Assembly (NCBI GenBank): GCA_041393015.1
Contig: JAWKKV010000003.1
Span: forward strand, 1-64,000
Source of the DNA: JAGQYH01 sp041393015
GTDB lineage: Bacteria; Bacteroidota; Bacteroidia; Chitinophagales; JADIYW01
Length of the DNA: 64,000 bases
Direction of reading: 5' to 3'
Below the pieces are notes generated by a model. The model had not been told where the DNA came from, ran no database searches, and was given only the letters and a program-made list of their open reading frames with translations. Below are positions 48,819 to 57,248 of the stretch, in pieces (within the stretch, counting starts at the first letter, position 1; every line of letters starts with the position of its first letter). The position numbers and the translations under genes are program-made.

Positions 48819-48858
48819 GCTAGAAAGCTAGAAAGCTAGAAAGCTAGAAAGCTAGAAA
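48819..48858. repeat. Octanucleotide tandem repeat (GCTAGAAA x5)
   Basis: Five exact copies of GCTAGAAA followed by GCTAC, in the 48-bp gap between convergent genes. A degenerate relative (AGCTAGAAAGCTGAAATGCT) lies at 43065-43090. Confidence 0.9.
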
Positions 48859-48859
48859 G

Positions 48860-49552
48860 CTACTTCAACCAATCCTTCAACTTTATCGCACTCCTTTTCA
48901 AAAAGGAATTGCCTGGAGATGTCATCCAAGTAATCATATTGTACGTTAACTTTGATTTAGAGTTGTAGAATTCTTTAAAATGCATGCCATCTCTATCATC
49001 TTTCTTTATTTTTTTAAAGAGATGAAAATTGCGCAGCTGGCAATCTACTACTTCATAGTTGGCTTTATTCTTTTTAATGAAAGAAGAAACTAATTGTGTA
49101 CTTCTCATCCAAGTATCATGAAACAAAACATAACCACCATTTTCCAAAAGAAGATCTGCGTAATAGAAGTCAACTAAAATCCCGTCAAATTTGTGATCGC
49201 CATCAATAAAAATAAAATCAAACTGCTTTTCTTCTTTTAATAATTGGGGCAATGCATTGTGCGAGTAATCTTCTCTAAAATCAAATTTTTCTTTAAAGCC
49301 TAGCGATTCAACATTTTTAACCGCCAAATAATCATAATCCTTTTGGAAAGGATCGATGGCAATATGATTAGCACCACTAGCCGCCAATATATGGCAAGCA
49401 GAATTTCCAAAACCCAATCCGGTTTCTAAAGTTTTATGTAACTTCTTGGAAGAGATTAACTCATAAATAAAAGCTGCTTCTGCTTCTTTGATGGATACAT
49501 AACTCCTTTCGGCAGGAATTTGAATGATACTATTGATCTCTTTTGGCTGCAT
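48860..49552 (-). CDS. Class I SAM-dependent methyltransferase
   Basis: 230 residues, Methyltransf_24-like. SAM motif I is TLETGLGFGNSACHILAA, followed by HIAIDPFQKDY, then FDFIFIDGDHKFDGILVD and LLLENGGYVLFHDTWMRST. Such small proteins often modify sugars or small molecules. Substrate unknown. It is divergent from prfA with about 100 bp between starts, so probably independently transcribed. Confidence 0.82.
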   Translation of the reverse strand: MQPKEINSIIQIPAERSYVSIKEAEAAFIYELISSKKLHKTLETGLGFGNSACHILAASGANHIAIDPFQKDYDYLAVKNVESLGFKEKFDFREDYSHNALPQLLKEEKQFDFIFIDGDHKFDGILVDFYYADLLLENGGYVLFHDTWMRSTQLVSSFIKKNKANYEVVDCQLRNFHLFKKIKKDDRDGMHFKEFYNSKSKLTYNMITWMTSPGNSFLKRSAIKLKDWLK

Positions 49553-49622
49553 TGATAATGCGAAAATAGAGAATTAGCAATAAAGCATTATTGCGAAGTC
49601 GTAAACATAACTTCATAAGTAT

Positions 49623-49630
49623 TAAATTTG
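49623..49630 (+). promoter_or_regulatory. -7 element TAAATTTG before prfA
   Basis: Fits TAnnTTTG, 22 bp before the prfA ATG. A purine-rich AAAGGAAG at 49642-49649 could serve as a weak Shine-Dalgarno. No TTG 19 nt upstream of the -7. Confidence 0.45.
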
Positions 49631-49652
49631 TAGCATAATAGAAAGGAAGCCG

Positions 49653-50732
49653 ATGGCATTGATAGATAAATTAGAAGCAATTAAAATTAGATGGAAGGAT
49701 TTAGAGCAGCAGCTTAGCGATCCTGGTGTGGTGGCTGATATGAAGAAATTCAAGCAAATCAGCAAGGAATATAAAGACATTGAACCAGTAGTTGATGTGT
49801 ATGAAAAATACAAAGACTTACAAAGCAATCTCTCTTTTAATAAAAAACTATTAAGAAGCGAGAAAGATGCAGAAATGCTGGAGATGATCAAATTGGAGAT
49901 TGAAGAAGGTGAGGAAAAGATTGAAGCATTAGAAGAAGAATTAAGGTTGCTAATGGTTCCAAAAGATCCGGAAGATGATAAAGATTGTATATTGGAGATT
50001 AGAGCCGGAACAGGGGGCGATGAAGCAGGTATTTTTGTGGGAGACCTTTTTAGAATGTACCAAAAATATTGTGAATCGATGGGATGGGCCATGGAAATCA
50101 TCAACGCGAATGAGAGCAGCAGTGGAGGTTTTAAGGAAATTGCCATGGAAGTTAGCGGCGATGGCGTTTATGGTGTTTTGAAATATGAATCAGGCGTTCA
50201 TCGAGTACAAAGAGTGCCTAAAACAGAATCGCAAGGTAGAGTGCATACTTCAGCAGCAACGGTAGCTGTTTTACCGGAAGCAGAAGAAGTGGATGTTGAC
50301 ATCAATCCGGCTGATTTAAGAATTGATACTTTTAGAGCCTCTGGTGCAGGTGGACAGCACGTAAACAAAACAGAATCAGCGATTAGAATTACACATATTC
50401 CAACCGGAACCGTAGCAGAATGTCAAGATGGAAGATCGCAGCACAAGAACAAAGATATGGCGATGAAAATGCTTCGAACTCGAATCTATGAGAAAGCATT
50501 AAAAACTCATAATGATGCGATTGCGAGCAAACGTAAAACAATGGTATCGTCCGGTGACCGTTCTGCCAAGATTAGAACTTACAATTGGCCTCAAGGTAGA
50601 GTAACCGATCACAGAATCAATTTGACCTTATATAATTTAGATGCCATTATTGGCGGAGATATTCAACACATTATCGATGAGTTGATTATGGCGGAGAATG
50701 CCGAAAAAATGAAGGAAGGAGTAGGGTTTTAA
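49653..50732 (+). CDS. prfA: Peptide chain release factor 1
   Basis: 359 residues. RF1 reads UAA and UAG stops. The GGQ catalytic loop is at 233-235 (SGAGGQHVNKTESA). The codon-recognition motif of RF1 appears as PKTESQGRVHTSAATVAV (P-x-T type, not the SPF of RF2). The C-terminal RVTDHRINLTLYNLD is diagnostic. Full length, no frameshift site as in prfB. Confidence 0.96.
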   Translation: MALIDKLEAIKIRWKDLEQQLSDPGVVADMKKFKQISKEYKDIEPVVDVYEKYKDLQSNLSFNKKLLRSEKDAEMLEMIKLEIEEGEEKIEALEEELRLLMVPKDPEDDKDCILEIRAGTGGDEAGIFVGDLFRMYQKYCESMGWAMEIINANESSSGGFKEIAMEVSGDGVYGVLKYESGVHRVQRVPKTESQGRVHTSAATVAVLPEAEEVDVDINPADLRIDTFRASGAGGQHVNKTESAIRITHIPTGTVAECQDGRSQHKNKDMAMKMLRTRIYEKALKTHNDAIASKRKTMVSSGDRSAKIRTYNWPQGRVTDHRINLTLYNLDAIIGGDIQHIIDELIMAENAEKMKEGVGF

Positions 50733-50807
50733 ATTTCGAATTACGAGTTTGGAGTTTGGAGTGTCAAGTTGTTTTGATTGATCAATAATGCTAAATATTT
50801 AAAGATA

Positions 50808-50846
50808 AAACAACTCGAAACTTTAGTCACTCGTAACTTGAAACTT
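50808..50846. repeat. Dispersed intergenic repeat word, copy B
   Basis: Contains ACTCGAAACTTTAGTCACTC followed by GTAACTTGAAAC, the inverted complement of the core in copy A at 44791. The preceding stretch GAGTTTGGAGTTTGGAGTG (50743-50761) is a short direct duplication. Confidence 0.45.
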
Positions 50847-50849
50847 TTT

Positions 50850-51101
50850 TTAAAATTTATCCGCTATATCTTTCCCTTTCTGAGCAATAACGGCATTTAC
50901 TAGTTTTAAGCCATCATATACTTGAGCAGCATATTGTTCATTAAGAAGTTGCGCTTTAGAAATAACGCCTGCTATTTCTTCCTTATCTTTTAACTTCTCA
51001 AGTTTTACATGAACCAACTCGTTTTGAGCCGCTTCTAAGTTGGTTAAGCCTTCTTCAATGCCAACCCTTACTTTATCGATGATATCTTTAATTGAATCCA
51101 T
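50850..51101 (-). CDS. Small helical protein of unknown function
   Basis: 83 residues when started at MDSIKDIIDKV (51101); a longer frame to 51149 begins with an unlikely AT-rich extension. It is amphipathic and helical throughout, without Cys or signal peptide. It is divergent from the Crp/Fnr gene. The single-protein unit, flanked by repeat-like sequence, has no recognised family. Confidence 0.5.
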   Translation of the reverse strand: MDSIKDIIDKVRVGIEEGLTNLEAAQNELVHVKLEKLKDKEEIAGVISKAQLLNEQYAAQVYDGLKLVNAVIAQKGKDIADKF

Positions 51102-51208
51102 ATTGCAAATTAAAATAAAAATATTGATGCTTTCAAGATTATTGATCATTTAACCATCACAATATTTTATCATGTTTTAACTATATTCGACTAATTGAAA
51201 ATATATAA

Positions 51209-51793
51209 TTGAACAATTCACTTTCTATAAAAAATTTCTTTCAAAATTTCGGCCAGCTATCCAATAAAGATTGGCAACTGATTCAATCGCTCGAACAGAT
51301 AGTTGATATTGATAAAGGTGAATATTTTGTTAAAGAAGGACAGATTAAAGACGAAATAGGATTTATCATTAACGGCTGTATGCGCTATTTTTATCTCAAA
51401 GACGGAGAAGAAATTACTGGTGAATTTTGGCAAGAAAATGAAATTGTAGCAGCCTATGAAGGATGTATTTTACAAAAGCCTTCCTCACTTTATATTGAAG
51501 CAATCGAACCTACGAAATTGATTGTTTTGCCTTATAGAAAGCTAAGAAGTTTGTCTGATGCTATTGCTGGTTTAGATAAAATTATCATCGCACTATTAGA
51601 AAATTTTATCGTGCTATCGCAAGAAAGAGTAGCTTCATTCATTATTGAAACTCCGGAAGAAAGATATTTAAGATTACGAAAGGAAATGCCAGGCATTGAA
51701 GATCGAGTGCATCAAAAATATATTGCCTCATTTGTTGCTGTAACGCCGGTAACTTTAAGCAGAATTCGTGCGAGATTAGCCAAACGTAAGTAA
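51209..51793 (+). CDS. Crp/Fnr-family transcription regulator
   Basis: 194 residues from TTG 51209 (no ATG fits). The N-terminal cyclic-nucleotide-binding-like beta roll contains GEYFVKEGQIKDEIGFIING and GEEITGEFWQENEIV. The C-terminal winged-helix is short (YIASFVAVTPVTLSRIRARL). This architecture is common in Bacteroidota, where such proteins usually lack cAMP-binding residues; the ligand is unknown. It is divergent from the small helical protein gene. Confidence 0.85.
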   Translation: MNNSLSIKNFFQNFGQLSNKDWQLIQSLEQIVDIDKGEYFVKEGQIKDEIGFIINGCMRYFYLKDGEEITGEFWQENEIVAAYEGCILQKPSSLYIEAIEPTKLIVLPYRKLRSLSDAIAGLDKIIIALLENFIVLSQERVASFIIETPEERYLRLRKEMPGIEDRVHQKYIASFVAVTPVTLSRIRARLAKRK

Positions 51794-52045
51794 TTCTTTT
51801 GTATTGAAAGTTTGTTTGATGAGAATAGACTTTTTTTGACAATAATTTTACGAATTAACGCTTATCGATTTGTTGCGTTGCGACAATTAAATTAGTGGAA
51901 TCAAAGAATAACTGAGATTAGCAGTTCAAATCATTATTAATAATTGAAGTTTTTCGTGAAATTCGTGTCCACTTGCTTGGTCGGCAGGTCAGTTTTGATC
52001 TTCGAATAGTTTTGGAACTCAATATTGGAAATTAACAAATGATAA
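51794..52045. other. Intergenic region with degenerate palindromic element
   Basis: About 250 bp. CTTGCTTGGTCGGCAGGTC at about 51972-51990 resembles, on the opposite strand, CCTGTCTGCCGATAGGTAG at about 58901-58920; both look like degenerate CCTGCCTGCCGRCAGG-type palindromes often seen between Bacteroidota genes. Nothing else recognised. Confidence 0.35.
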
Positions 52046-52075
52046 TTGGGCTTCCGCCTACATCACCTAAATTTG
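52046..52075 (+). promoter_or_regulatory. Consensus promoter for the SDR gene
   Basis: -33 TTG at 52046-52048, exact 19-nt spacer, -7 TAAATTTG at 52068-52075. The start codon at 52083 is 7 bp further on, so the transcript would be leaderless or nearly so. Confidence 0.75.
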
Positions 52076-52082
52076 TATAAGA

Positions 52083-52883
52083 ATGAAGTATTTCAACGAT
52101 AAAGTAGTTTGGATCACGGGAGCATCTTCGGGAATTGGAGAAGCTATTGTTAAGCAGTTAGCTGGTTATAATACTCAAATAGTCATCTCTGCAAGAAATG
52201 AAGATCAATTAAATCAGCTAAAATCTTCACTTAATTTATTGGATGAAAGATGCTTAGTTGTACCGTTAGATTTGGCAGAAACAGCTTTATTAGCGGCAAA
52301 AACAAAGGAAGTCATTAATCATTTTGGAAGAATAGACATTTTAATCAATAATGCAGGACTTTCTTTCAGGGGTTTAGTTGCTGATACAGATTTATCCGTT
52401 TATCGAAAATTAATGGAAGTCAATTATTTTGGGACGATAGAATTAACGAAATCTGTTTTGCCTTATATGATGGAGCAAAAATCAGGTCATATAGCAGTTA
52501 CCACAAGTATTGCCGGCAAAGTGGGCACACAGATACGATCCGCCTATTGTGGCGCAAAACACGCCTTACACGGCTTTTTTGATTGTTTAAGAATGGAAGT
52601 CTACCAAAACAATATTGACGTAACCATCATTGTGCCGGGTTTTGTCAAAACAGAATTAACGAAAAAAGCGTTAACAGAAAATGGAAGTGAATATGATATT
52701 GTAGATGATGCCATATTAAATGGAATGACACCGGAAAAATGTGCCAACATCTATTTAAAAAGCTTGGCCAATAAAAAAGAAGAAGTGATCATTTCAGAAG
52801 GGAAAGAGATAATAGCGCCTTATTTAAAAAGATTTTTTCCTTCTCTTTTAACACCATTGTTAAAACGATTGCCGGTCAAATAG
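52083..52883 (+). CDS. Short-chain dehydrogenase/reductase
   Basis: 266 residues, classical SDR. Cofactor loop TGASSGIG at 11-18, NNAG as INNAGLSF, catalytic Ser in TTSIAGK, and Y-x-x-x-K as SAYCGAKHALHGFF. The C terminus is hydrophobic and basic (YLKRFFPSLLTPLLKRLPVK), suggesting peripheral membrane attachment, as in SDRs of lipid metabolism (DHRS7-like). Followed at 74 bp by the Mpo1-like gene, which may form a lipid-related unit with it. Confidence 0.9.
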   Translation: MKYFNDKVVWITGASSGIGEAIVKQLAGYNTQIVISARNEDQLNQLKSSLNLLDERCLVVPLDLAETALLAAKTKEVINHFGRIDILINNAGLSFRGLVADTDLSVYRKLMEVNYFGTIELTKSVLPYMMEQKSGHIAVTTSIAGKVGTQIRSAYCGAKHALHGFFDCLRMEVYQNNIDVTIIVPGFVKTELTKKALTENGSEYDIVDDAILNGMTPEKCANIYLKSLANKKEEVIISEGKEIIAPYLKRFFPSLLTPLLKRLPVK

Positions 52884-52956
52884 CCGGAGTGTCATGCATA
52901 GCGAAGCGAAGCATCTAATCAATTTATTTTATTCCTTATCGAATAACCTAACAACT

Positions 52957-53526
52957 ATGAAAACAACAAATCAATTAACAAAATGGGAACAAATGATGGT
53001 CGATTACGGATTTTTCCATCAAGATAAATTCAATATTTTAACTCATCTAATCTTTGTACCGGTTATTTTGGCGTCTGTTTTAGTACCATTAACTTTTTTA
53101 AAATTTGCCAATCTTGAAGTGTCCGGATTTTTGGTCCCTCTAAATGCTGGATTGTTGGCTGTCATTGCCTTGTCTATTTTTTATATCTCATTAGATAAAG
53201 TTTTAGGTTGGTTGAGCGTACCCATGTTAGTGCTAGCGCTATTAGTAGCTACTCAAACAAGTACTTTAGGATTTCAAACAGCCGGAGTTTATGCCTTGAT
53301 TGGCTTCTTTGGTGGTTTCGGAGTGCAATTTATAGGTCATGCAGTAGAAGGTAAAAAACCAGCCTTAACTGCTTACAATCCAATAGTTGCTATGATATCT
53401 TCACCTTTGTTTGTAGTAGCTGAATATGCCAAACCTTTTGGAGTCCACAAAGATTTATGGGAAAAAGCACACAAAGAAATCCAGAGAATGGAACAGATGC
53501 AAAAAACTGAAAATGTATTAGCCTAA
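52957..53526 (+). CDS. Mpo1-like (DUF962) membrane protein
   Basis: The start is set at ATG 52957 (MKTTNQLTKWEQMM), giving 189 residues; the longer frame from 52894 adds a non-conserved stretch. Four or more hydrophobic helices and the family motifs HQDKFNILTHLIFVP and QFIGHAVEGKKPALTAYNP are visible. Yeast Mpo1, of this family, is an Fe-dependent dioxygenase for 2-hydroxy fatty acids. The last codons and stop lie inside the 53-bp direct repeat shared with the recO 3' end. Confidence 0.85.
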   Translation: MKTTNQLTKWEQMMVDYGFFHQDKFNILTHLIFVPVILASVLVPLTFLKFANLEVSGFLVPLNAGLLAVIALSIFYISLDKVLGWLSVPMLVLALLVATQTSTLGFQTAGVYALIGFFGGFGVQFIGHAVEGKKPALTAYNPIVAMISSPLFVVAEYAKPFGVHKDLWEKAHKEIQRMEQMQKTENVLA

Positions 53527-53571
53527 TTTCACCAATTCTCCTAAAATATCTATTGATCTTAATTTTTTGAA
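53519..53571. repeat. 53-bp perfect direct repeat, left copy (recO 3' end duplicate)
   Basis: 53519-53571 is identical to 58110-58162, which is the 3' end of recO. Weaker similarity (for example AATAAAGTATCTAA) continues for about 50 bp beyond. The left copy includes the stop codon of the DUF962 gene. The two copies bracket the esterase/lipoprotein islet. Confidence 0.92.
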
Positions 53572-53743
53572 GGTAGGAGGGGGATTTGGGTATTAATGCA
53601 ATAAAGTATCTAATTAGGTGATAGATACTCCATCCATATCATTTAGTTTAGTTATTCTACAATATGTTAAAGTTTTGAATTTGTTGAACATTGTTAATGG
53701 GTTTAATTAATTTCGATGTTATTGTTAACTTAAAGTAATTTTT

Positions 53744-55288
53744 ATGAAATCAGCCAATCAGCCAATCAGCCAATCAGCCAATCAGCCAATCAGCCAATCA
53801 GCCAATCAGCCAATAGAAAATATTACACACTTTTAATTGCGCTATGGATGTGTATGCCAATCACCATAAATGCACAAAAAGCTATTGACACGGTGGCGCT
53901 ACAAATTGCATTTAATCAATGGGCAAACCAATGGTTGCCAACAGCAGATGTACCAGACACTTATGATCCCGATGCAACTAGCTATATTGTTCGACCTGAA
54001 AAAGGAGTGCCTGCTAACAGTGGAATGCGATTTGCAGATGAAAACAACAATAATCCCCAAGGGTGCACCACTCCCGCACCTTGCAATGGAATATACTTTC
54101 CTTATGCCGCTGGACCAAATTGTTTACCTGAACCAGTAACAGACTGGTATGGTAACATATTACATGCTTCAGGTTGGTATGGAAGTCATACTCGACAACG
54201 TTATTATGTTTATTATCCAGCTAATAAAAATCCCCATTCACCTGTTGTTTTATTAGTGCATGGTGGAGCATGGTCATTAGGGCCTAACCCTGAAATTGGA
54301 AATGGTTTTGCTCTTCAACTAGCTTCTCCTTCCGAAAATACATCTTTAGTACAAGAATTATTGGCAGAAGGTTATGTAGTAGTATCAATGTTATACAGAT
54401 TATCAAGATATGGGAATACTAATACCCAAATGATAAATAACCCAATAACTATTGATGAACAATTAGACGACATTGCTTCTGCTGTTAACCACATTAAAAA
54501 CAATTTTTCAACTTGCTTGGGCGTAAATGCCTCTAAAATGCAAATTATGGGCGAAAGTGCCGGAGCTCATTTGGTTTTACAATATGCCTATACAAGAGCG
54601 GATGTAAATGTTGTAAAATCGGTAGTGAGCCTAGCAGCACCCACCAACCTTAATACTTTTTCAAACTATTTAATTAATGCTAACGCAAATTATACTTGTG
54701 GTCAAGCTTATGAGTTTAATCAATTATTTTGTGCTCCCCCAGAATTCCTTTTTTCCACGATATTTTCCATTTCAATCAAATCAACAGAGAACTGTAATTA
54801 ATTCTGTTGTTTTGAATTGTATTCCAGCGGTTAGAATTTGCGGAATAAATTGGGATGTTCCTTTATTGCTATCAAGAATATTATACTCCTATAATTTTAC
54901 ACAAAGTTTGGTGGCAGCCGTTTCAACTAATCCATTAAGTTTAACAGCATTGTCAAACGCCAGCCCTTCTAATTCGTTAACTTCCACAAGAGAAATACCA
55001 ACCTTCATTTTACATGGTGATAGTGATATTTTAGTGCCTTATACGCAAAGTACTGTAGGCATGGAAAGTAGATTAGATAGTTATGGCGGTATTATTCAAA
55101 ACAATGGCTCTAACATTCACGATGGCACCAATGTAGCCATTCCTGCTTCTTCTACTTATGCCACTCTTTCTGATAAACATCTTATTAAGCTATACACCGG
55201 TGTTGGCCATGGAGGTAGAAGTGGTACAAATGGTCCTCTAGCCATCCGAACAGATATAATTACTTGGTTAAATGGACATATAAATTAA
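53744..55288 (+). pseudogene. Secreted alpha/beta-hydrolase (carboxylesterase-like), out of frame at two places
   Basis: The ATG at 53744 is followed by eight copies of TCAGCCAA, after which the frame ends at TAA 53834. The frame that encodes the signal peptide (RKYYTLLIALWMCMPITINA, then Q) and the enzyme is a different one, reachable from this ATG only with one repeat fewer or two more. The hydrolase shows VVLLVHGGAWSLG (oxyanion HGG), GESAGAHLVLQYA (Ser nucleophile), FILHGDSDILVP (Asp) and GVGHGGRSG (His). A second shift falls at a T6 run (54753-54758), after which the frame continues to 55288. Either decayed, phase-variable, or affected by sequencing error. Confidence 0.75.
53750..53813 (+). 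repeat. Octanucleotide tract (TCAGCCAA x8) at the start of the esterase gene
   Basis: Eight exact copies, 64 bp, starting two codons after ATG 53744 and ending at the signal peptide. Each unit shifts the frame by two. The translated repeat would be Ser-Ala-Asn-Gln-Pro-Ile-Ser-Gln in any copy number. Confidence 0.93.
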
Positions 55289-55293
55289 TAGCT

Positions 55294-56166
55294 ATGAGAA
55301 AGTTGATACTAATAACATTGATAGGTTTGTTAATAATGGGCTGCAAAGAAGATTTATATGAGGAACAGCCAAATAATCCATTAAAAGGTAAGATAAAGCT
55401 TATTCAACACTATAATGGAAGTATAGTTGCGGATTCTAGATTATTATACGATACAAGTAATGGACAATTAGAATCGATCATTTTAAACGATTCCATAGTT
55501 TATATGGAGTTAAAGGAGTTAAATGAAAATAGTTTGTTACTTACATTTGAGCGCTTTAGCTTATTGGTAGGTATAAATGAAGATAGAGTTAATTATATTG
55601 AGCCTTATAGTATTGAAGACTCTAGTTTTGTATTTAGTAATCAATATTCATATGGAGTTAACAATAAGTTGGACACTATTCTTATAGATGGTGAAAATTG
55701 TATTGATTTTGTTGTTTTTGAGCAGTGTTTTTGGGGAGGGAAAGTTATGCAATTTCATTTTACAGAAAATTATTTGTCAAGTTGTTACCAATATTTGTAT
55801 AGCTATGAAGATGGATTTGGTGTTGAGTCTGAAATAGTAAAAGATACCTTTTTGTTTGAATACACAAATTTAAGCAACGATGAGCCATTACCACAACAAA
55901 TGCCATATGCCGTTTTTTCAGTTAAAAATGATGCAGCTGGAGTTTTTCCGATCGCATATTTTGATTACTTGCACTACTTACTTCGCTTAGCAGGATATAA
56001 AATTTTTGAAGACAACAAAAATTTAAAATTATCTGAAAATGATACAGATTTCAAATACCAATTTAATGACAAAGGGCAAGTAATAGAAATGGAAGTGAGT
56101 TATGGATCCAATGGTGGTCAATATCCTACTCAGATAAACACCTACAATTTTGAGTATTATGATTAA
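55294..56166 (+). CDS. Tandem lipoprotein paralogue 1
   Basis: 290 residues from ATG 55294. A lipoprotein signal with Cys (LIGLLIMGCKEDLYEE) begins the mature protein. The body consists of short beta strands in a repetitive pattern (LLYDTSNGQLESIILND), and the conserved C-terminal part contains LLRLAGYKIFEDNKN and FNDKGQVIEM, similar to uncharacterised Bacteroidota lipoproteins with YD-like elements. It starts 5 bp after the esterase stop. An upstream in-frame ATG (55264) lies inside the esterase coding region and is not used. Function unknown. Confidence 0.75.
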   Translation: MRKLILITLIGLLIMGCKEDLYEEQPNNPLKGKIKLIQHYNGSIVADSRLLYDTSNGQLESIILNDSIVYMELKELNENSLLLTFERFSLLVGINEDRVNYIEPYSIEDSSFVFSNQYSYGVNNKLDTILIDGENCIDFVVFEQCFWGGKVMQFHFTENYLSSCYQYLYSYEDGFGVESEIVKDTFLFEYTNLSNDEPLPQQMPYAVFSVKNDAAGVFPIAYFDYLHYLLRLAGYKIFEDNKNLKLSENDTDFKYQFNDKGQVIEMEVSYGSNGGQYPTQINTYNFEYYD

Positions 56167-56167
56167 C

Positions 56168-56264
56168 TATATACCGGAGTAGGGCATGGTGGCAGAGGCG
56201 GTACAAATGGTCCATTAGCTATACGAACAGATATAATTACTTGGTTAAATGGACATGTAAACTA
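56168..56264 (+). pseudogene. Duplicated 3' end of the esterase gene, copy 2
   Basis: Encodes YTGVGHGGRGGTNGPLAIR and TDIITWLNGHVN then stop, matching the last 32 residues of the esterase. It lies 103 bp ahead of the ATG of lipoprotein 2, the same distance as in the original copy, so the duplication unit spanned esterase tail plus lipoprotein gene. Confidence 0.9.
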
Positions 56265-56270
56265 ATTGCT

Positions 56271-57143
56271 ATGAGAAAGTTGATACTAATAACAATAATA
56301 GGTTTGTTAATAATAGGTTGCAAAGAAGATTTATATGAGGAACAGCCAGATAATCCATTAAAAGGTAAGATTAAAAAATTTCAACACATTAATGAAAATT
56401 TAGTTAGCGACTATATTTTATATTATGATACAAGTAATGCTCAACTCAAATCTATTGTACTAAATGACTCCTTAATTTATATGGAAATAAAAGAATTAAA
56501 CGAAAACAGATTAATAATTTCCTTTTTTGAATATAATTTACTGATAGGTTTGCAACAAGATAAAGTAAATTTCATCAAACCAATTAGTCCTCAAGATACA
56601 GGGTTTTATTTTCTTCAAAATTGGATGTTTAAATATAATGATGACACTATAGATTCTATATATATTGATGCAGAATACTGTAGTAATGGAATTATAAATT
56701 TAGGCTGTTTTTTAGGAGGTAGTTTAACTCATTTTAATTTTTCAACGAATTATTTATCAAGTCGTTATCAATATAAGTATAACTATGAGGTTGGCTTTGG
56801 AATCGAAACTGAAATGGTTCAAGATACTTTTTTGTTCGAATACACTAACTTAAGCAACAATGAGCCATTACCATATCAAATGCCTTGTGCTCCATTTTTA
56901 ACTAGAAATGCTGTTGGAAATATTCCAATAATATTTTTTGACCAAATATATTATTTTCTGCGCTTAGCAGGATATAAGATTTTTGAAGACAACAAAAATC
57001 TAAAATTATCTGAAAATGACACAGAATTCAAGTATTTATTTAACAATAGGAATCAAGTAATAGAAATGGAGATTAGTTATGGCTTAAGTATAGGACAATA
57101 TTCACCAGAAATTATCACTTATAAATTTGAGTATTATGAATAA
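56271..57143 (+). CDS. Tandem lipoprotein paralogue 2
   Basis: 290 residues from ATG 56271. Signal MRKLILITIIGLLIIGCKED is nearly identical to paralogue 1, and the C-terminal LLRLAGYKIFEDNKN-type segment is shared almost exactly (FLRLAGYKIFEDNKN), while the middle 100 residues differ more. This pattern of conserved ends with a diverged centre suggests selection or gene conversion. Same orientation, 977 bp after paralogue 1. Confidence 0.75.
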   Translation: MRKLILITIIGLLIIGCKEDLYEEQPDNPLKGKIKKFQHINENLVSDYILYYDTSNAQLKSIVLNDSLIYMEIKELNENRLIISFFEYNLLIGLQQDKVNFIKPISPQDTGFYFLQNWMFKYNDDTIDSIYIDAEYCSNGIINLGCFLGGSLTHFNFSTNYLSSRYQYKYNYEVGFGIETEMVQDTFLFEYTNLSNNEPLPYQMPCAPFLTRNAVGNIPIIFFDQIYYFLRLAGYKIFEDNKNLKLSENDTEFKYLFNNRNQVIEMEISYGLSIGQYSPEIITYKFEYYE

Positions 57144-57145
57144 GC

Positions 57146-57242
57146 CAAACACCGGAGTAGGTCATGGTGGCAGAGGCGGTACAAATGGTCCTTTAGCTAT
57201 ACGAACAGATATAATTACTTGGTTGAATGGACATGTAAATTA
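57146..57242 (+). pseudogene. Duplicated 3' end of the esterase gene, copy 3
   Basis: Encodes TGVGHGGRGGTNGPLAIR and TDIITWLNGHVN then stop. Again 103 bp ahead of the following lipoprotein ATG. Synonymous and third-position differences from copies 1 and 2 show it is not a recent assembly artefact. Confidence 0.9.
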
Positions 57243-57248
57243 AAGGAT

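Noticed and set aside
49622..50146. 174-codon minus-strand frame opposite prfA
   Set aside because: It is Ser/Leu-rich and lies antisense to the conserved prfA coding sequence; a shadow.
53744..53836. A 30-codon peptide gene starting at ATG 53744 (Ser-Ala-Asn-Gln repeats)
   Set aside because: It ends right after the repeat tract and only exists because of the current repeat count; better explained as the off-phase of the esterase gene.
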